A stretch of 64,000 bases of DNA. It comes from Paenibacillus sp. (lineage in GTDB: Bacteria > Bacillota > Bacilli > Paenibacillales > Paenibacillaceae). Below are positions 35,410 through 44,466 of this stretch, piece by piece. Each line of letters opens with the position of its first letter. Position 1 is the stretch's first letter. The position numbers and the translations under genes are program-made. The stretch covers positions 1-64,000 of the forward strand of contig JAFWEX010000074.1 in the NCBI GenBank assembly GCA_017512705.1. The letters run 5' to 3'. The notes under the pieces are model-generated. The model did not search any database and was not told where the DNA came from. It saw only the letters and a program-made list of their open reading frames with translations.

Positions 35410-36717
35410 ATGACAACGATTAAAGTAACCCCTGAACAGCTGCTGTCCGTTTCAAAACAGTTCACAGCGGCTCAAAGTCAGGTTTCCCAGATGAATCACA
35501 TCTTAAAACAACAGCTGTTCGAGATAGAAAGGCAATGGAACGGGAGCACCAAGGAACGGTTCTATGCCGATTTCATCGCAGCGCAACGAGTAATGGATGA
35601 CTTCAGTTCATTATCTCTATCGATAGCCGAAACGCTTGAAAAACATGCTGAAAAATTCAGATTAGCGGATCAGAAGGTTGCCCAGACTTTTGATATCCAC
35701 TGTGTGCCGCCTCCACCAGATGAATGCAGGGCACCCACTGTAGACAATCGTGATTTTTTTCAAAAATCGGGGGATAGTCTAGCAGAGCTGGGTACGGCCA
35801 TTCTTGATGCTGCAGATGATCGTTACCAAAAGCGTTTTGATAGTGTCGGAGGATTTCTAGATTATTGGACATTCGGTATCCCGAGTGGCCTGGTTCAAGG
35901 ATATGTCGATCGGGCAGATAAGGCATTTAATTCTCCGAATGATACGGCTAACTGGCTGACATTTGGTATCCATGGTACAATCCGTGAAGCCGTATTTCCC
36001 ACGAATGCCTGGTCTAGCGAGCACTGGGCCAATATGATAGGTATGGGAGGAATGATGGTCGGAGGTGGTTTCACCGCCAAGATGCTCAAACCACATAATA
36101 TGCTGACATCGTCAGGGGGAGGCACCAAGATTGGTGCTTTTAACCAACGGCCTGGAACTGGACAGATGACGGAAAATGGTAAGATCGCTCGAACAGGAGC
36201 AGAATGGGATGAGTACTTACGTTCAAAATATGGTGATGATAATGTTACATGGGTGAATAAAAATAGTTTTGAGTATTTGGATGGTTTTGACGATCATCTA
36301 ATAAATGCACAAAGTATTGTAAGGAAAAAGAATAAGGGAATTGTCGGAGGTCACAATTTAGAAAGTTTCGAAAGGATTTTAACAGACCAAGGTTGGAATC
36401 TTGAGGACCTTATTGTTTCGAAAACACCACATCCCACAATTTCTGGAGTCATTGAAATTAATTATAGAATTCCGGCACTTGATAGGGAATTGAAAGTAAT
36501 AGCTGATCAGTATAAAAATATACCAAGTCCTAAGACTGTATATGATCCAAGTGTAATTTCAAATGATCAAATGATACAATGGGGAAAAGAAGCGATGGCG
36601 AGTGGAGAAATTGTGGTTAGGGAGATTCGTGGAACAGCATCGAACGGACTAAAATTCACAGGGTATCTTGATGAAAATGGAAAAGTAACTAACTTCTTTC
36701 CGACGATATCAGAATAA
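35410..36717 (+). CDS. WXG100-type polymorphic toxin with C-terminal nuclease-like domain
   Basis: A 435-residue predicted effector of a type VII secretion system. Residues about 1-95 form a WXG100 helical hairpin (IERQWNGSTKERFYADF, the W-N-G turn near 42-44), followed by a short PPPP linker. The middle (about 115-260) is a Gly-rich membrane-like region (GMGGMMVGGGF). The last 160 residues carry GGHNLESF, TPHPTISGVIEI, KTVYDPSVIS and GLKFTGYLDENGKVTNFFPTI. That pattern is like CdiA-type or EndoU-like RNase toxin domains, with GGH and the Lys/Tyr segments as likely active-site residues. The domain name is an inference. Base composition drops sharply in the toxin part. The start has GAGGT 7 bases upstream. 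Confidence 0.85.
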   Translation: MTTIKVTPEQLLSVSKQFTAAQSQVSQMNHILKQQLFEIERQWNGSTKERFYADFIAAQRVMDDFSSLSLSIAETLEKHAEKFRLADQKVAQTFDIHCVPPPPDECRAPTVDNRDFFQKSGDSLAELGTAILDAADDRYQKRFDSVGGFLDYWTFGIPSGLVQGYVDRADKAFNSPNDTANWLTFGIHGTIREAVFPTNAWSSEHWANMIGMGGMMVGGGFTAKMLKPHNMLTSSGGGTKIGAFNQRPGTGQMTENGKIARTGAEWDEYLRSKYGDDNVTWVNKNSFEYLDGFDDHLINAQSIVRKKNKGIVGGHNLESFERILTDQGWNLEDLIVSKTPHPTISGVIEINYRIPALDRELKVIADQYKNIPSPKTVYDPSVISNDQMIQWGKEAMASGEIVVREIRGTASNGLKFTGYLDENGKVTNFFPTISE

Positions 36718-36736
36718 TCTCTAGGAGGATGATTTG

Positions 36737-37102
36737 ATGAATGCCAAATTAACAGAAAAAGAGTTAATAGATATGTATTATCGACATCTTGAGGGGAAAT
36801 ATTTTTTAGATGCACTTAAAAAATATTGCAATGGAGAAGGATTTGGTGGTAGCGAGAGTGTTTGGTGTGTTTTTGCTGGTGAGTTAGATGAATGGGAAGA
36901 AGGTTATTTCGGAGATACGGGGGTTTGTTATTTTTTTGATTATCCTGCGGTAGAGAAAGATCAGACAGTTATATTGGATTACTCCTCTTTTTATCAGTAT
37001 CTAAAGGAAGCAAGTATAGACTATCTAAAGAGGAATCCAAACGTTAAGGATGAGGTTGAATCTCGACTAGTAGAAATCAAGCAAAAGTTCAGTGTTGCAT
37101 AA
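36737..37102 (+). CDS. Probable cognate immunity protein
   Basis: A 121-residue acidic protein encoded 19 bases after the toxin stop, with AGGAGG 8 bases before the ATG. The centre contains WCVFAGELDEWEEGYFGDTGVCYFFDYPA, an aromatic- and acid-rich segment suited to bind a basic nuclease. It resembles CdiI-type immunity proteins for ribonuclease toxins in length and layout. Family assignment is inferred from position. It shares the low GC content of the toxin end. Confidence 0.72.
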   Translation: MNAKLTEKELIDMYYRHLEGKYFLDALKKYCNGEGFGGSESVWCVFAGELDEWEEGYFGDTGVCYFFDYPAVEKDQTVILDYSSFYQYLKEASIDYLKRNPNVKDEVESRLVEIKQKFSVA

Positions 37103-37234
37103 TTTTGGTAAGGATATACCTAACTCATAGCATTACTAGGTAGATATGATAGTTAAACTTATTTTCTATATTTTATAAACAGATATAATTACTTTAATTT
37201 TATACTCTAAAATCGCTAAAGAGTTATATCTATC

Positions 37235-37276
37235 AGGTTGATTATGGTCAGATATTGCCATGATTGACCTTTTTTA
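37235..37276 (+). terminator. Terminator of the toxin-immunity pair
   Basis: A 13-bp stem with three G-U wobbles (37235-37247 with 37258-37270), then TTTTTTATT. Confidence 0.83.
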
Positions 37277-37346
37277 TTGGGCACGAATCCGAACGAAGGT
37301 GCACTATGCTTATCATGACAAGAAAGCTACGTCGTCGTACTAAATG

Positions 37347-37598
37347 TTTAGTGCTACACAAGCTAAAAAAGGTTGAGAGACTGCTATAGGGCATGCTCTA
37401 CAAAAAATGCGCAGGAAGGAATCCTGATTTGGGGACAAGTTAGAGGTGTGTCTAACGAAATTAATCAGATAGCATGGAAGCATTTGGAGGAAATTTGGAG
37501 ATTTCGTTAAAGTTACAAACGCGAGGGGAATCACATTCCTAGAAATGAAACTAGCTGATGGTCGGGAAGTAAGACTAAATCGAGATGGAACGTTCTAG
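37347..37598 (+). pseudogene. Frameshifted remnant of a second toxin C-terminal domain
   Basis: Three frames must be joined to read it. Frame one gives FSATQAKKG, a stop, then ETAIGHALQK and AGRNPD. Frame two gives WGQVRGVSNEINQIAWKHLE. Frame three gives GDFVKVTNARG and then LADGREVRLNRDGTF with a TAG at 37596. The order (HALxK, an Asn/His helix, GxFxxVTN, LxDGRxVRLNxDGTF) is typical of C-terminal ends of polymorphic toxins. No start or signal is left. It lies directly ahead of an intact small gene, as expected for a displaced toxin tip plus its retained immunity gene. Confidence 0.72.
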
Positions 37599-37630
37599 GG
37601 CTTTATTGTTCAATAAAAGGAGTGGATCGT

Positions 37631-38128
37631 TTGGAATATCTTGAGATTATACTAGAGGAATTCCGTAAAGATGAGTTAGACGAGTTCATTTCGAATGAAC
37701 TTAAAATTAACTTGGCAGAAGTCAAGTCCTCTCATTTTTTTGACAATAAACATAGAGCAGATATTGAATTTCACCAAATCAAAAGTTTCAGGGAAGTACT
37801 TTCACCGATTGGAACGGGAAATGTGTTCCTGAACCAAGTGGAAATAGGATGTAGTATAAGAGATGTGATGATAATATTTTCCTTCGATAAAGAATCTGGA
37901 GATATTACATTTAATTTTTCCGAGAATGAATTATACAAAGGCGAGAGTTCTGATGTAAAGCTGAACGTAAAAAAGGTATTAGAAAAACTAGTAGATCTAA
38001 AAGATAAATTCAATATTTCAAATATCAAAATTGGTTTTGAGTCTGCATCTGACGATGACACTTGTCTAGTGAAGATTGATCAGGGAGCAGTTGATTTAGA
38101 GAGTGCCGTACAACTTATTTTGAACTAG
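37631..38128 (+). CDS. Probable orphan immunity protein
   Basis: A 165-residue acidic soluble protein (LEYLEIILEEFRKDELDEFISNELKINLAEVKSSHFFD...). AAGGAG is 8 bases before a TTG at 37631, so this start is preferred over GTG at 37622. No family was recognised. Its location 33 bases after the decayed toxin tip, and its low GC, suggest it protects against the toxin whose remnant precedes it. Retaining such genes protects against siblings that still make the toxin. Role inferred from context. Confidence 0.62.
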   Translation: MEYLEIILEEFRKDELDEFISNELKINLAEVKSSHFFDNKHRADIEFHQIKSFREVLSPIGTGNVFLNQVEIGCSIRDVMIIFSFDKESGDITFNFSENELYKGESSDVKLNVKKVLEKLVDLKDKFNISNIKIGFESASDDDTCLVKIDQGAVDLESAVQLILN

Positions 38129-38446
38129 AAGTCAAAACATTAAGGGGCATAACCGCCCTATTAGGGTACTTTTGTTGGGAGGATTCCAGTGCTGAATGAA
38201 CATATACACTACTCAACCAATAAAATATAGCCTTTATAATCTCGTATAGAAACTTCTATATTTGAGGGGTGTTTCAGTTCAAATTTCTAACTCACTAAAT
38301 GAGGAGATTTGACCAAATAAACCCTAAGTTCAATATTAACTAAGCGTCGTTGTAATGACAAACGAGTTATAGCATTATAAGTGAACCAATCAAACAAAGA
38401 CGTTTCTGTTTAGAAACATCCTTGTTTTGTGTTCAACTGGATACTG
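38129..38446. other. Gap with terminator of the next minus-strand gene
   Basis: AT-rich spacer without a recognisable gene. Its end holds the hairpin at 38392-38427 listed separately. Confidence 0.5.
38392..38427 (-). terminator. Terminator of the minus-strand membrane-protein gene
   Basis: A 15-position stem with two mismatches (38392-38406 with 38413-38427), T-rich on the minus-strand exit side, 20 bases past the gene. Confidence 0.7.
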
Positions 38447-38866
38447 CTAGGTAACTATTGTTGTTGTTGTTGTTGTATTAGTGGATTGTCTTCGAAGATA
38501 GTTTTTACTGGGACGGTGGATAAGGATGGTGAGAATTGCAAAAAGATAAGTTAGAATAGTCAAAACATCGCTCGAAGAGGATGCTTTAAGAAGACCAATA
38601 ACAAGAATAATGAGGGTTGTTTTATACCATTTACAGCTAATAGAAATGACGGCTAAAAACGCAGGAACAAATGCAACATAGATACTGGCTTCGGCAGCCC
38701 CAAAAGCATAATACAAGCTTTCGGACTTGGTATCGAGATATAAAAAATTGGCTTCCGCATCCCGTATTCTAATTTGTAGCTGTACCATCGAATAGACCAA
38801 AACGATTACTTTCAAACTCAGTAAAGCTCGAACCACATGCAACATTACAGGCATCTTCATCTTCAT
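38447..38866 (-). CDS. Small membrane protein with poly-threonine tail
   Basis: A 139-residue protein with hydrophobic stretches near residues 8-28 (LHVVRALLSLKVIVLVYSMV), 54-76 (ASIYVAFVPAFLAVISI), 82-93 (TTLIILVIGLL) and 102-115 (ILTYLFAILTILI). The stretch EANFLYLDTKSESLYYAF between the first two is probably external. Six threonines near the C-terminus come from an (ACA)6 microsatellite. No family recognised; lying beside the toxin locus it might belong to it, but this cannot be shown. Confidence 0.6.
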   Translation of the reverse strand: MKMKMPVMLHVVRALLSLKVIVLVYSMVQLQIRIRDAEANFLYLDTKSESLYYAFGAAEASIYVAFVPAFLAVISISCKWYKTTLIILVIGLLKASSSSDVLTILTYLFAILTILIHRPSKNYLRRQSTNTTTTTTIVT

Positions 38867-39112
38867 TCAATCAGCTTTCTCCAGTTTCTATGTATATTAT
38901 TTTCCTCAATTATACTTTTTAATAAACGAATAACATATTAGACTTAAGTATGGAATCTCAGAAACTCTCATTCGTAAATGTGTAGGTGTTACCTGGCTCA
39001 ACATGTCCACTTCGAAGATCACTGAAGCTTGCGGCGAAGCTAGGTGCAATTCCGGTCAACGGGCATCTAGAATATCTAAGGCATCTAAGATCTGAGGCTG
39101 CGGTGTTCATTT

Positions 39113-39880
39113 TTATAAACGATTCAGCTGTGTGGTGTACAGATGATTACGATATTCCGTTGGCGTATTCCCCTCGTGCTGCTTGAAGGTGCGCAAAAAC
39201 AGCTTGTAATCACGAAAGCCGCATTGGGCAGCAATCTCCTTCACACTGGCGTTGGTATTGAGCAGCAACCGTTTGGCACGACGCATGCGTTCGGTGAGGA
39301 TATATGTTTTGAGTCCGACACCTTTTTCCCGCTTTACCATTTTGGAGATATAGTCCTTGTTGAAGTTAAAATTCTCCGCAATCTCACTCACCGTAATGTT
39401 CAGATGCAGATGAATATCGACCCATTTGCAGATGTGGTCTACCACAGCATTATGTGGCCGATAGTCTATGTGCAGGTTGCGCTCAAGTTCCTTGAGCAGT
39501 AATAACGCTGCGGCATCTGCCTCTTCGGGAGAGAAGGATGAGACATGTAACAGCTGTTTGAACAATTGATTAGCCATAGATGGAACCTGAATCGTTGAAT
39601 GAGTCGGCAAATCACCCAACAGGCCAGATGCTGTCCCATAATGTATCCAATAGAAGCTCACAGGAGCATCACTGATCTGATAACCATAATGCGTACGGCC
39701 CGCCCTCAAAAATAACAAATCATCCGCACGAACAACGTATCGCTCGTCATCCTCGGCAATGTACATCTCACCTTCCAGCATCAAAATGATTTCATGAACC
39801 GGCATGCTTCTCCGCATATGACTCCAGTTACCTTCTGATATGAATTTTCCACATAAATAATGCTCCACTGCTTTTGACAT
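39113..39880 (-). CDS. AraC-family transcriptional regulator
   Basis: A 255-residue regulator with an N-terminal cupin-like sensor (MPVHEIILMLEGEMYIAEDDERYVVRADDLLFLRAGRTHYG, arabinose-type barrel) and a C-terminal AraC domain: LNITVSEIAENFNFNKDYISKMVKREKGVGLKTYI and ASVKEIAAQCGFRDYKLFLRTFKQHEGNTPTEYRN. It is divergent from the GH127 gene and likely controls it in response to a sugar. The effector is not predictable. Confidence 0.88.
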   Translation of the reverse strand: MSKAVEHYLCGKFISEGNWSHMRRSMPVHEIILMLEGEMYIAEDDERYVVRADDLLFLRAGRTHYGYQISDAPVSFYWIHYGTASGLLGDLPTHSTIQVPSMANQLFKQLLHVSSFSPEEADAAALLLLKELERNLHIDYRPHNAVVDHICKWVDIHLHLNITVSEIAENFNFNKDYISKMVKREKGVGLKTYILTERMRRAKRLLLNTNASVKEIAAQCGFRDYKLFLRTFKQHEGNTPTEYRNHLYTTQLNRL

Positions 39881-40082
39881 AGGACGGATTTATCCACCTT
39901 TTCTTGGATTCTGAGTCTGCTGTAACTGTAGTTTATTTGATAACATGAGGACATTCAAGGGTGGAAAGTATAAAGCAGGCGTAGAGGGTATCTGAGTGGA
40001 TCACGGATTTTACCCTCTTTTTCTGAAATTACCCCTATCTGAAAAAGGAAAAAAAACATAAGCCGAAGGAGCGAGCCGCCGC

Positions 40083-42401
40083 ATGATTGATACGAAAAAA
40101 GGATTTTTGGGCCCTGCACACGTGAATTTGCTGAAAGGCCCTTTTCAGACATCCCAGCAGACCGGAGAACGTTACTTGCTATCTCTGGACATTGACCGTT
40201 TTCTGGCTCCATGTTATGAAGCTCACGGGTTAACACCACGCAAGGAACGCTATGCAGGCTGGGAAGCACGTTCGATCAGCGGACATTCCCTCGGACACTA
40301 TATGTCGGCTCTCGCGGTGACGTATCAAGCCACCGGGAATGCTACGTTGAAGCAGACACTCGATTATGCTGTTACCGAACTGGCTGCGATCCAACAGGCC
40401 ACAGGCAGTGGATACATTGGCGGTTTGTCAGAAGAAGCTTTCCGTATTGCATTTCGCGCGGAGCACATCGGCGGATTTAACATCGGTGAATATTGGGTTC
40501 CCTGGTACAGCGTACACAAAATCTATCGTGGTCTGATTGATGCTTATCAATTGACGTGCAATGAGCAGGCGCTTGAAGTGGTTACGCGTTTTGCGAATTG
40601 GGCAGTGGAGGGATTGAACAGCATGACCGAAGAGCAGATCCAGACGATGTTGCTGTGCGAGCATGGCGGGATGAACGAAGTGTTTGCCCAATTGTACGGA
40701 ATTACTGGAAACTCCGCCTATCTGACAGCAGCCCAGCAATTTACACATCAGCTCATTCTGGAGCCATTGGAGCAACAACGGGATGAGCTCCAGGGGAGAC
40801 ATGCCAATACCCAGATCCCCAAAGTGATCGGCGCAGCCGAAATCTATAATCAAGACCGTGCACAGACGAAGTACCAGACAGCGGCACAATTTTTCTGGGA
40901 TACAACCGTGAAGCATCGTTCTTATGTGTTCGGCGCGACGAGCATATCCGAGCATTATGAGGCAAAGGGCATGGAGAGCCTTGGCATCAAAACAGGAGAA
41001 AGCTGCTGTACCCACAACATGATGCATCTGACGAAGCAACTGTTTGCCTGGAACCCGGACAGTGGCTACATGGACTATTATGAGAACGCTGTCTATAACC
41101 ACATTCTTGGTACGCAAGACCCGGATACGGGGAATAAAACGTATTTTGCCTCCACCCTGCAAGGGCATTACAAAATCTACGGGACACGCGATACCGCCTG
41201 GTGGTGCTGTACTGGATCTGGAATGGAGAACCCGGGCAAGTATGCGGAGGCTATCTATTACGAGGATGAGCAAGACCTGTATGTGAACCTGTATATTGCC
41301 TCAGAGGTGGAATGGGCTGCACAGGGGCTGACACTGAAGCTGGAAACCGACTTCCCTTATTCGGAAAAAGGTACCCTGACGATCACCGAAGGCACGGCCT
41401 CGGCTCGTCTAAGACTACGTGTACCGTCTTGGCTCCAGGAGCCGATGACGGTAACAGTTAACGGGGATACAGCCCAGTCGTATTCACGTCTGGACCCAGG
41501 CTACCTGTCCATCGACCGCACTTGGGTGGCGGGTGATGTCATCACCATTACGCTGCCGATGGCACTGCGTAAATATACAGCCAGAGATGATGCTCACAAG
41601 GTGGCTTTCCAATATGGCCCGATTGTGCTTGCTGGTGCGCTGGGCAGTGAAGGGCTTCCCGAGGATACGATTATCGATGAAACCGCATTGAATCCGAAGA
41701 CGGCATCTGTTCCCGTGATTCGTACTGAGCAAGAGGATATAAGCCAGTGGATCAGGGTTGTCGATCAGGAGACGCTTACGTTCGAACTTAGTGAGGAAGT
41801 GACGTCTACCGGGGAAGCCGTGAAATTGATTCCGTTCTATGATGTGCACCATGAGTTCTACACGGTGTATTGGGCGTTGAACGATGAAGGGGATGCACGG
41901 GAGAAAGCACTGAATGATATCACCATCGACAGTGTACAGCCGGATGGTCAGCAGGATGAGATTGGGCATCAACTGGAGAGTAACTGCCGTACGGAACAAT
42001 TTAACGGCTCCGGTACAGATGGCCGCAACAAGCTATATATGTGGCGAGAGGCGTATGGCATGAAAGACGCAGCATTCAGCTATCGCCTGGCCGTAGAATC
42101 GAATGCTTTGAACTATTTATGTGTAGCCTACTGGGGCGGGGATTTCCTACATTTTAAACGAGAAGATGTTCGGTATGAGAGACAATTTAGCATTTTGGTG
42201 GAAGATGTCGTTGTGGGCGAACAGCGCATTCATATGAATAAGATCGGCGAGGTATTCTATGTCACCTATGACATACCGGAAGAAATCACAAGAGATAAGG
42301 AGAGCGTAAGGGTTACATTCCAAGCGACCGGAGAGAACGGCTGTGCCGGGAAGGTGACAGAGGTTCGCACAACACGCAGCAGACCCGAATCTTTAGTCTG
42401 A
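40083..42401 (+). CDS. Glycoside hydrolase family 127, beta-L-arabinofuranosidase type
   Basis: A 772-residue enzyme releasing L-arabinose from beta-L-arabinofuranosides of plant glycoproteins and pectin side chains. The (alpha/alpha)6 barrel shows YAGWEARSISGHSLGHYMSAL near residue 58, and WVPWYSVHKIYRGL near 140. GESCCTHNMMHLTKQLF (near 304) and WWCCTGSGMENPGKYAEAIYY (near 372) carry the Glu and Cys residues that coordinate zinc in the characterised GH127 enzyme. The C-terminal half is beta-rich. No signal peptide is present, so it is cytoplasmic and needs an importer encoded elsewhere. The start follows GAAGGAG. Confidence 0.9.
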   Translation: MIDTKKGFLGPAHVNLLKGPFQTSQQTGERYLLSLDIDRFLAPCYEAHGLTPRKERYAGWEARSISGHSLGHYMSALAVTYQATGNATLKQTLDYAVTELAAIQQATGSGYIGGLSEEAFRIAFRAEHIGGFNIGEYWVPWYSVHKIYRGLIDAYQLTCNEQALEVVTRFANWAVEGLNSMTEEQIQTMLLCEHGGMNEVFAQLYGITGNSAYLTAAQQFTHQLILEPLEQQRDELQGRHANTQIPKVIGAAEIYNQDRAQTKYQTAAQFFWDTTVKHRSYVFGATSISEHYEAKGMESLGIKTGESCCTHNMMHLTKQLFAWNPDSGYMDYYENAVYNHILGTQDPDTGNKTYFASTLQGHYKIYGTRDTAWWCCTGSGMENPGKYAEAIYYEDEQDLYVNLYIASEVEWAAQGLTLKLETDFPYSEKGTLTITEGTASARLRLRVPSWLQEPMTVTVNGDTAQSYSRLDPGYLSIDRTWVAGDVITITLPMALRKYTARDDAHKVAFQYGPIVLAGALGSEGLPEDTIIDETALNPKTASVPVIRTEQEDISQWIRVVDQETLTFELSEEVTSTGEAVKLIPFYDVHHEFYTVYWALNDEGDAREKALNDITIDSVQPDGQQDEIGHQLESNCRTEQFNGSGTDGRNKLYMWREAYGMKDAAFSYRLAVESNALNYLCVAYWGGDFLHFKREDVRYERQFSILVEDVVVGEQRIHMNKIGEVFYVTYDIPEEITRDKESVRVTFQATGENGCAGKVTEVRTTRSRPESLV

Positions 42402-42550
42402 ACACTTATGCTTAGGGCGAAGGGGCAACCCTTTGTTCGATATGAAATGCCATTCATGCAGTGATATAATGGACGGAGTATAAGTGCACACGATGAGGTA
42501 CAAAACAAAAGACAATTAAAGTAAATGCTAATAAAAAAGGAGGTGGGGTC

Positions 42551-43117
42551 ATGTCAAAACCTGATAATACTGGCGTATATCGCTATGAGGATTGGCTAAC
42601 TTGGGATGGAGCGTGGGAATTGATTAACGGAAAGGCATATAATATGTCTCCTGCACCTACCTCCTTACACCAGTTTATCGTCGGTGAGCTGCACTTTGCT
42701 TTACGAACATTTTTTCAAAATCGGCGATGTTATGTATTTGTTGCCCCCTTTGATGTTTTTTTTAGCGAAAGTGAACAATATGACATGCCGGATCATGTCG
42801 TGCAACCGGATCTTTCCGTGGTATGTTCTAATGATCAAATTTCTAAAAACGGTTGCCATGGAGCACCCTCACTTATCATAGAAGTGTTATCGCCTTCAAC
42901 GGCACTCAAAGATTTTAATGAAAAATTTAATCTATATCAAAAATATGGTGTGAATGAATATTGGATTGTTGATCCAGGTAATCGGACGGTACATGTGTAC
43001 ACACTGGAAGATGGCAGATATCAGACCCGTCACTTGTTTTCAGAAAAAGAAACGATAGAATCTGTCTTATATCCTGACCTAAGCATTCCGCTGGATGGAC
43101 TTTTCAAAATTCGATAG
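42551..43117 (+). CDS. Uma2-family (DUF820) putative endonuclease
   Basis: A 188-residue protein of the PD-(D/E)XK-like Uma2 family. YEDWLTWDGAWELINGKAYNMSPAPTSLHQ (N-terminal strand), QPDLSVVC, then GAPSLIIEVLSPSTALKDFNEKFNLYQKYGVNEYWIVDPGNRTVHVY contains the conserved Asp, Glu (IIEVLSPST) and Lys positions. Length matches the family. Biological substrate is unknown. AAGGAGG lies 8 bases before the ATG. Confidence 0.9.
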   Translation: MSKPDNTGVYRYEDWLTWDGAWELINGKAYNMSPAPTSLHQFIVGELHFALRTFFQNRRCYVFVAPFDVFFSESEQYDMPDHVVQPDLSVVCSNDQISKNGCHGAPSLIIEVLSPSTALKDFNEKFNLYQKYGVNEYWIVDPGNRTVHVYTLEDGRYQTRHLFSEKETIESVLYPDLSIPLDGLFKIR

Positions 43118-43145
43118 GTCATGAAAAATAAATCAACGTACAAAT

Positions 43146-43184
43146 GACGAAATGGATGCAGGATATCCGCCGTTTCGTCTTTTT
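43146..43184 (+). terminator. Terminator of the Uma2-family gene
   Basis: GACGAAA (43146-43152) pairs with TTTCGTC (43173-43179), with extra inner GGAT/ATCC pairs, then TTTTT. Confidence 0.82.
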
Positions 43185-43462
43185 GTCATTTGCATCATTT
43201 TCAGTTTGCAACACATCCTCTCCAGTCTGCAAAGACAAGTCTGTTCTGACATATAAAAAATGACACGCAACCCGATTTTCCACGTATTACCGAATAACAT
43301 TTCATTTTCCACATCGAGGGAATCCCTGGTTGTCTATTGATCTATCCGATCTACAAGTGCCAAAGCTCGTTCTGTGTTGTCCCTGAAAGTGATAATGGGA
43401 TAAGCCCGAGCCACGTATATTACTATGACAGCCCAGAACAACAATATGCGTAGCTCGTTGAT

Positions 43463-43567
43463 GATCAACACCAGCACTAACACTAGCATCAAGTCCAACT
43501 CTAACATCAACACCAACTCCAAGTTAACATCAACATCAAGTTCAGCGTCTACACCAACATCTACGCT
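43463..43567. repeat. Degenerate short tandem repeat tract
   Basis: About 100 bases of loosely repeated 6-base units (variants of AACATC, AACACC and AACTCC). It shows no hairpin. Confidence 0.6.
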
Positions 43568-43722
43568 AAATTTCTGTACAAATATTTACATCATAACCCC
43601 ACTAATTTCCAATCCTATCCACCTGAGAGCGTTCACATCATGTACAATAACAATAGGAATGTCAGGAAATAAACGACAAATATCTGCAGTAAATAACATA
43701 TAAGGGGGCCTTAGGATCGACC

Positions 43723-44454
43723 ATGACTAGGTTCATACAATTGTTTGGGCTCATCCTCGGCATCGTGGCCGTGAATGTTCTGGCCTTCTCACCGGGTTTT
43801 GCCGGACTTGGATTCGGAGAGAGTGCATTCCAGACCGCACTTGCCGTGACTTTACTCTTCGGCAGTGTGCTCGCGCTCTTCTATGGCAGTTACAGTTTAC
43901 TGTTCAAACAGCCCGTCGTTCTACCGGTGAGACAGATCGAAACCCATGAAGATTATGTAGAGGCGCTATCTTTTTACAGACGTATCAAAATCCTTGAAGA
44001 AGATATTACGCTCGGACTGTCCCAACTGAACCGGATGGAAAAGAAAAAAGAAACGTTGATGAACGTGCTTCATCAACGTTTTGATCCCGGCGAGCTGAGT
44101 TTTAAGAAATTTGCTTCCGTCACGGAAGAAGTAGAGAAGCTTTTATATCTGAACATTCGTAGCATTTTGAATCGACTCAATGTCTTCGATGAAGCCGATT
44201 ATGCCAGCATGATGAAAGCCAAATCCGCTACGATTCCGCAGAAGATTTTCCAGGAAAAAACGAAGGTTTATAACGATTATCTGACCTATGTGAAGAATTC
44301 GCTTCACACCAATGAAGAGGTTTTACTTAAGCTGGACCAGCTGCTGCTGGAGATTTCGCGCCTGGACAGTTTCGAAGCTGGAGATATTGAACAGATGCCT
44401 TGTATGCAGGAGATTGATCAGTTAATCAAGCACACCAAATTATACAGACAGTGA
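43723..44454 (+). CDS. XpaC-like membrane protein
   Basis: A 243-residue protein. Two hydrophobic segments lie at about residues 5-26 and 37-58, then a long coiled-coil region (about 85-170: FYRRIKILEEDITLGLSQLNRMEKKKETLM). The rest is helical (NEEVLLKLDQLLLEISRLDSFEAGDIEQMP). The layout, two TM helices then a helical cytoplasmic domain, and the presence of telA two genes downstream match the Bacillus xpaC-yaaN (telA) pair. The 5-bromo-4-chloroindolyl phosphate name given to that family is an assay effect, not a proven reaction. It opens the xpaC-VWA-telA operon. Confidence 0.72.
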   Translation: MTRFIQLFGLILGIVAVNVLAFSPGFAGLGFGESAFQTALAVTLLFGSVLALFYGSYSLLFKQPVVLPVRQIETHEDYVEALSFYRRIKILEEDITLGLSQLNRMEKKKETLMNVLHQRFDPGELSFKKFASVTEEVEKLLYLNIRSILNRLNVFDEADYASMMKAKSATIPQKIFQEKTKVYNDYLTYVKNSLHTNEEVLLKLDQLLLEISRLDSFEAGDIEQMPCMQEIDQLIKHTKLYRQ

Positions 44455-44466
44455 GGGGTTGCGCCT

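Larger units (their letters stand above)
43118..43722. other. 605-base gap with a degenerate repeat tract
   Basis: The Uma2 terminator (43146-43184) is followed by AT-rich spacer. A low-complexity tract of repeated AACATCAAC/AACACCAA-like units at about 43463-43567 can be read as Asn/Thr/Ser-rich on the plus strand. On the minus strand it gives an Asp/Leu/Val-rich frame with a hydrophobic segment ending in VDRIDQ at 43334. Neither has a start signal. The promoter of the xpaC-like operon should lie at its end. Confidence 0.5.

Noticed and set aside
40428..41273. A 281-codon minus-strand frame inside the GH127 gene
   Set aside because: Shadow frame of a well-supported enzyme gene, without ribosome binding site.
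43425..43703. A 92-codon Asn/Thr/Ser-rich plus-strand frame
   Set aside because: It comes from the degenerate repeat tract, lacks a ribosome binding site and has no domain-like sequence.
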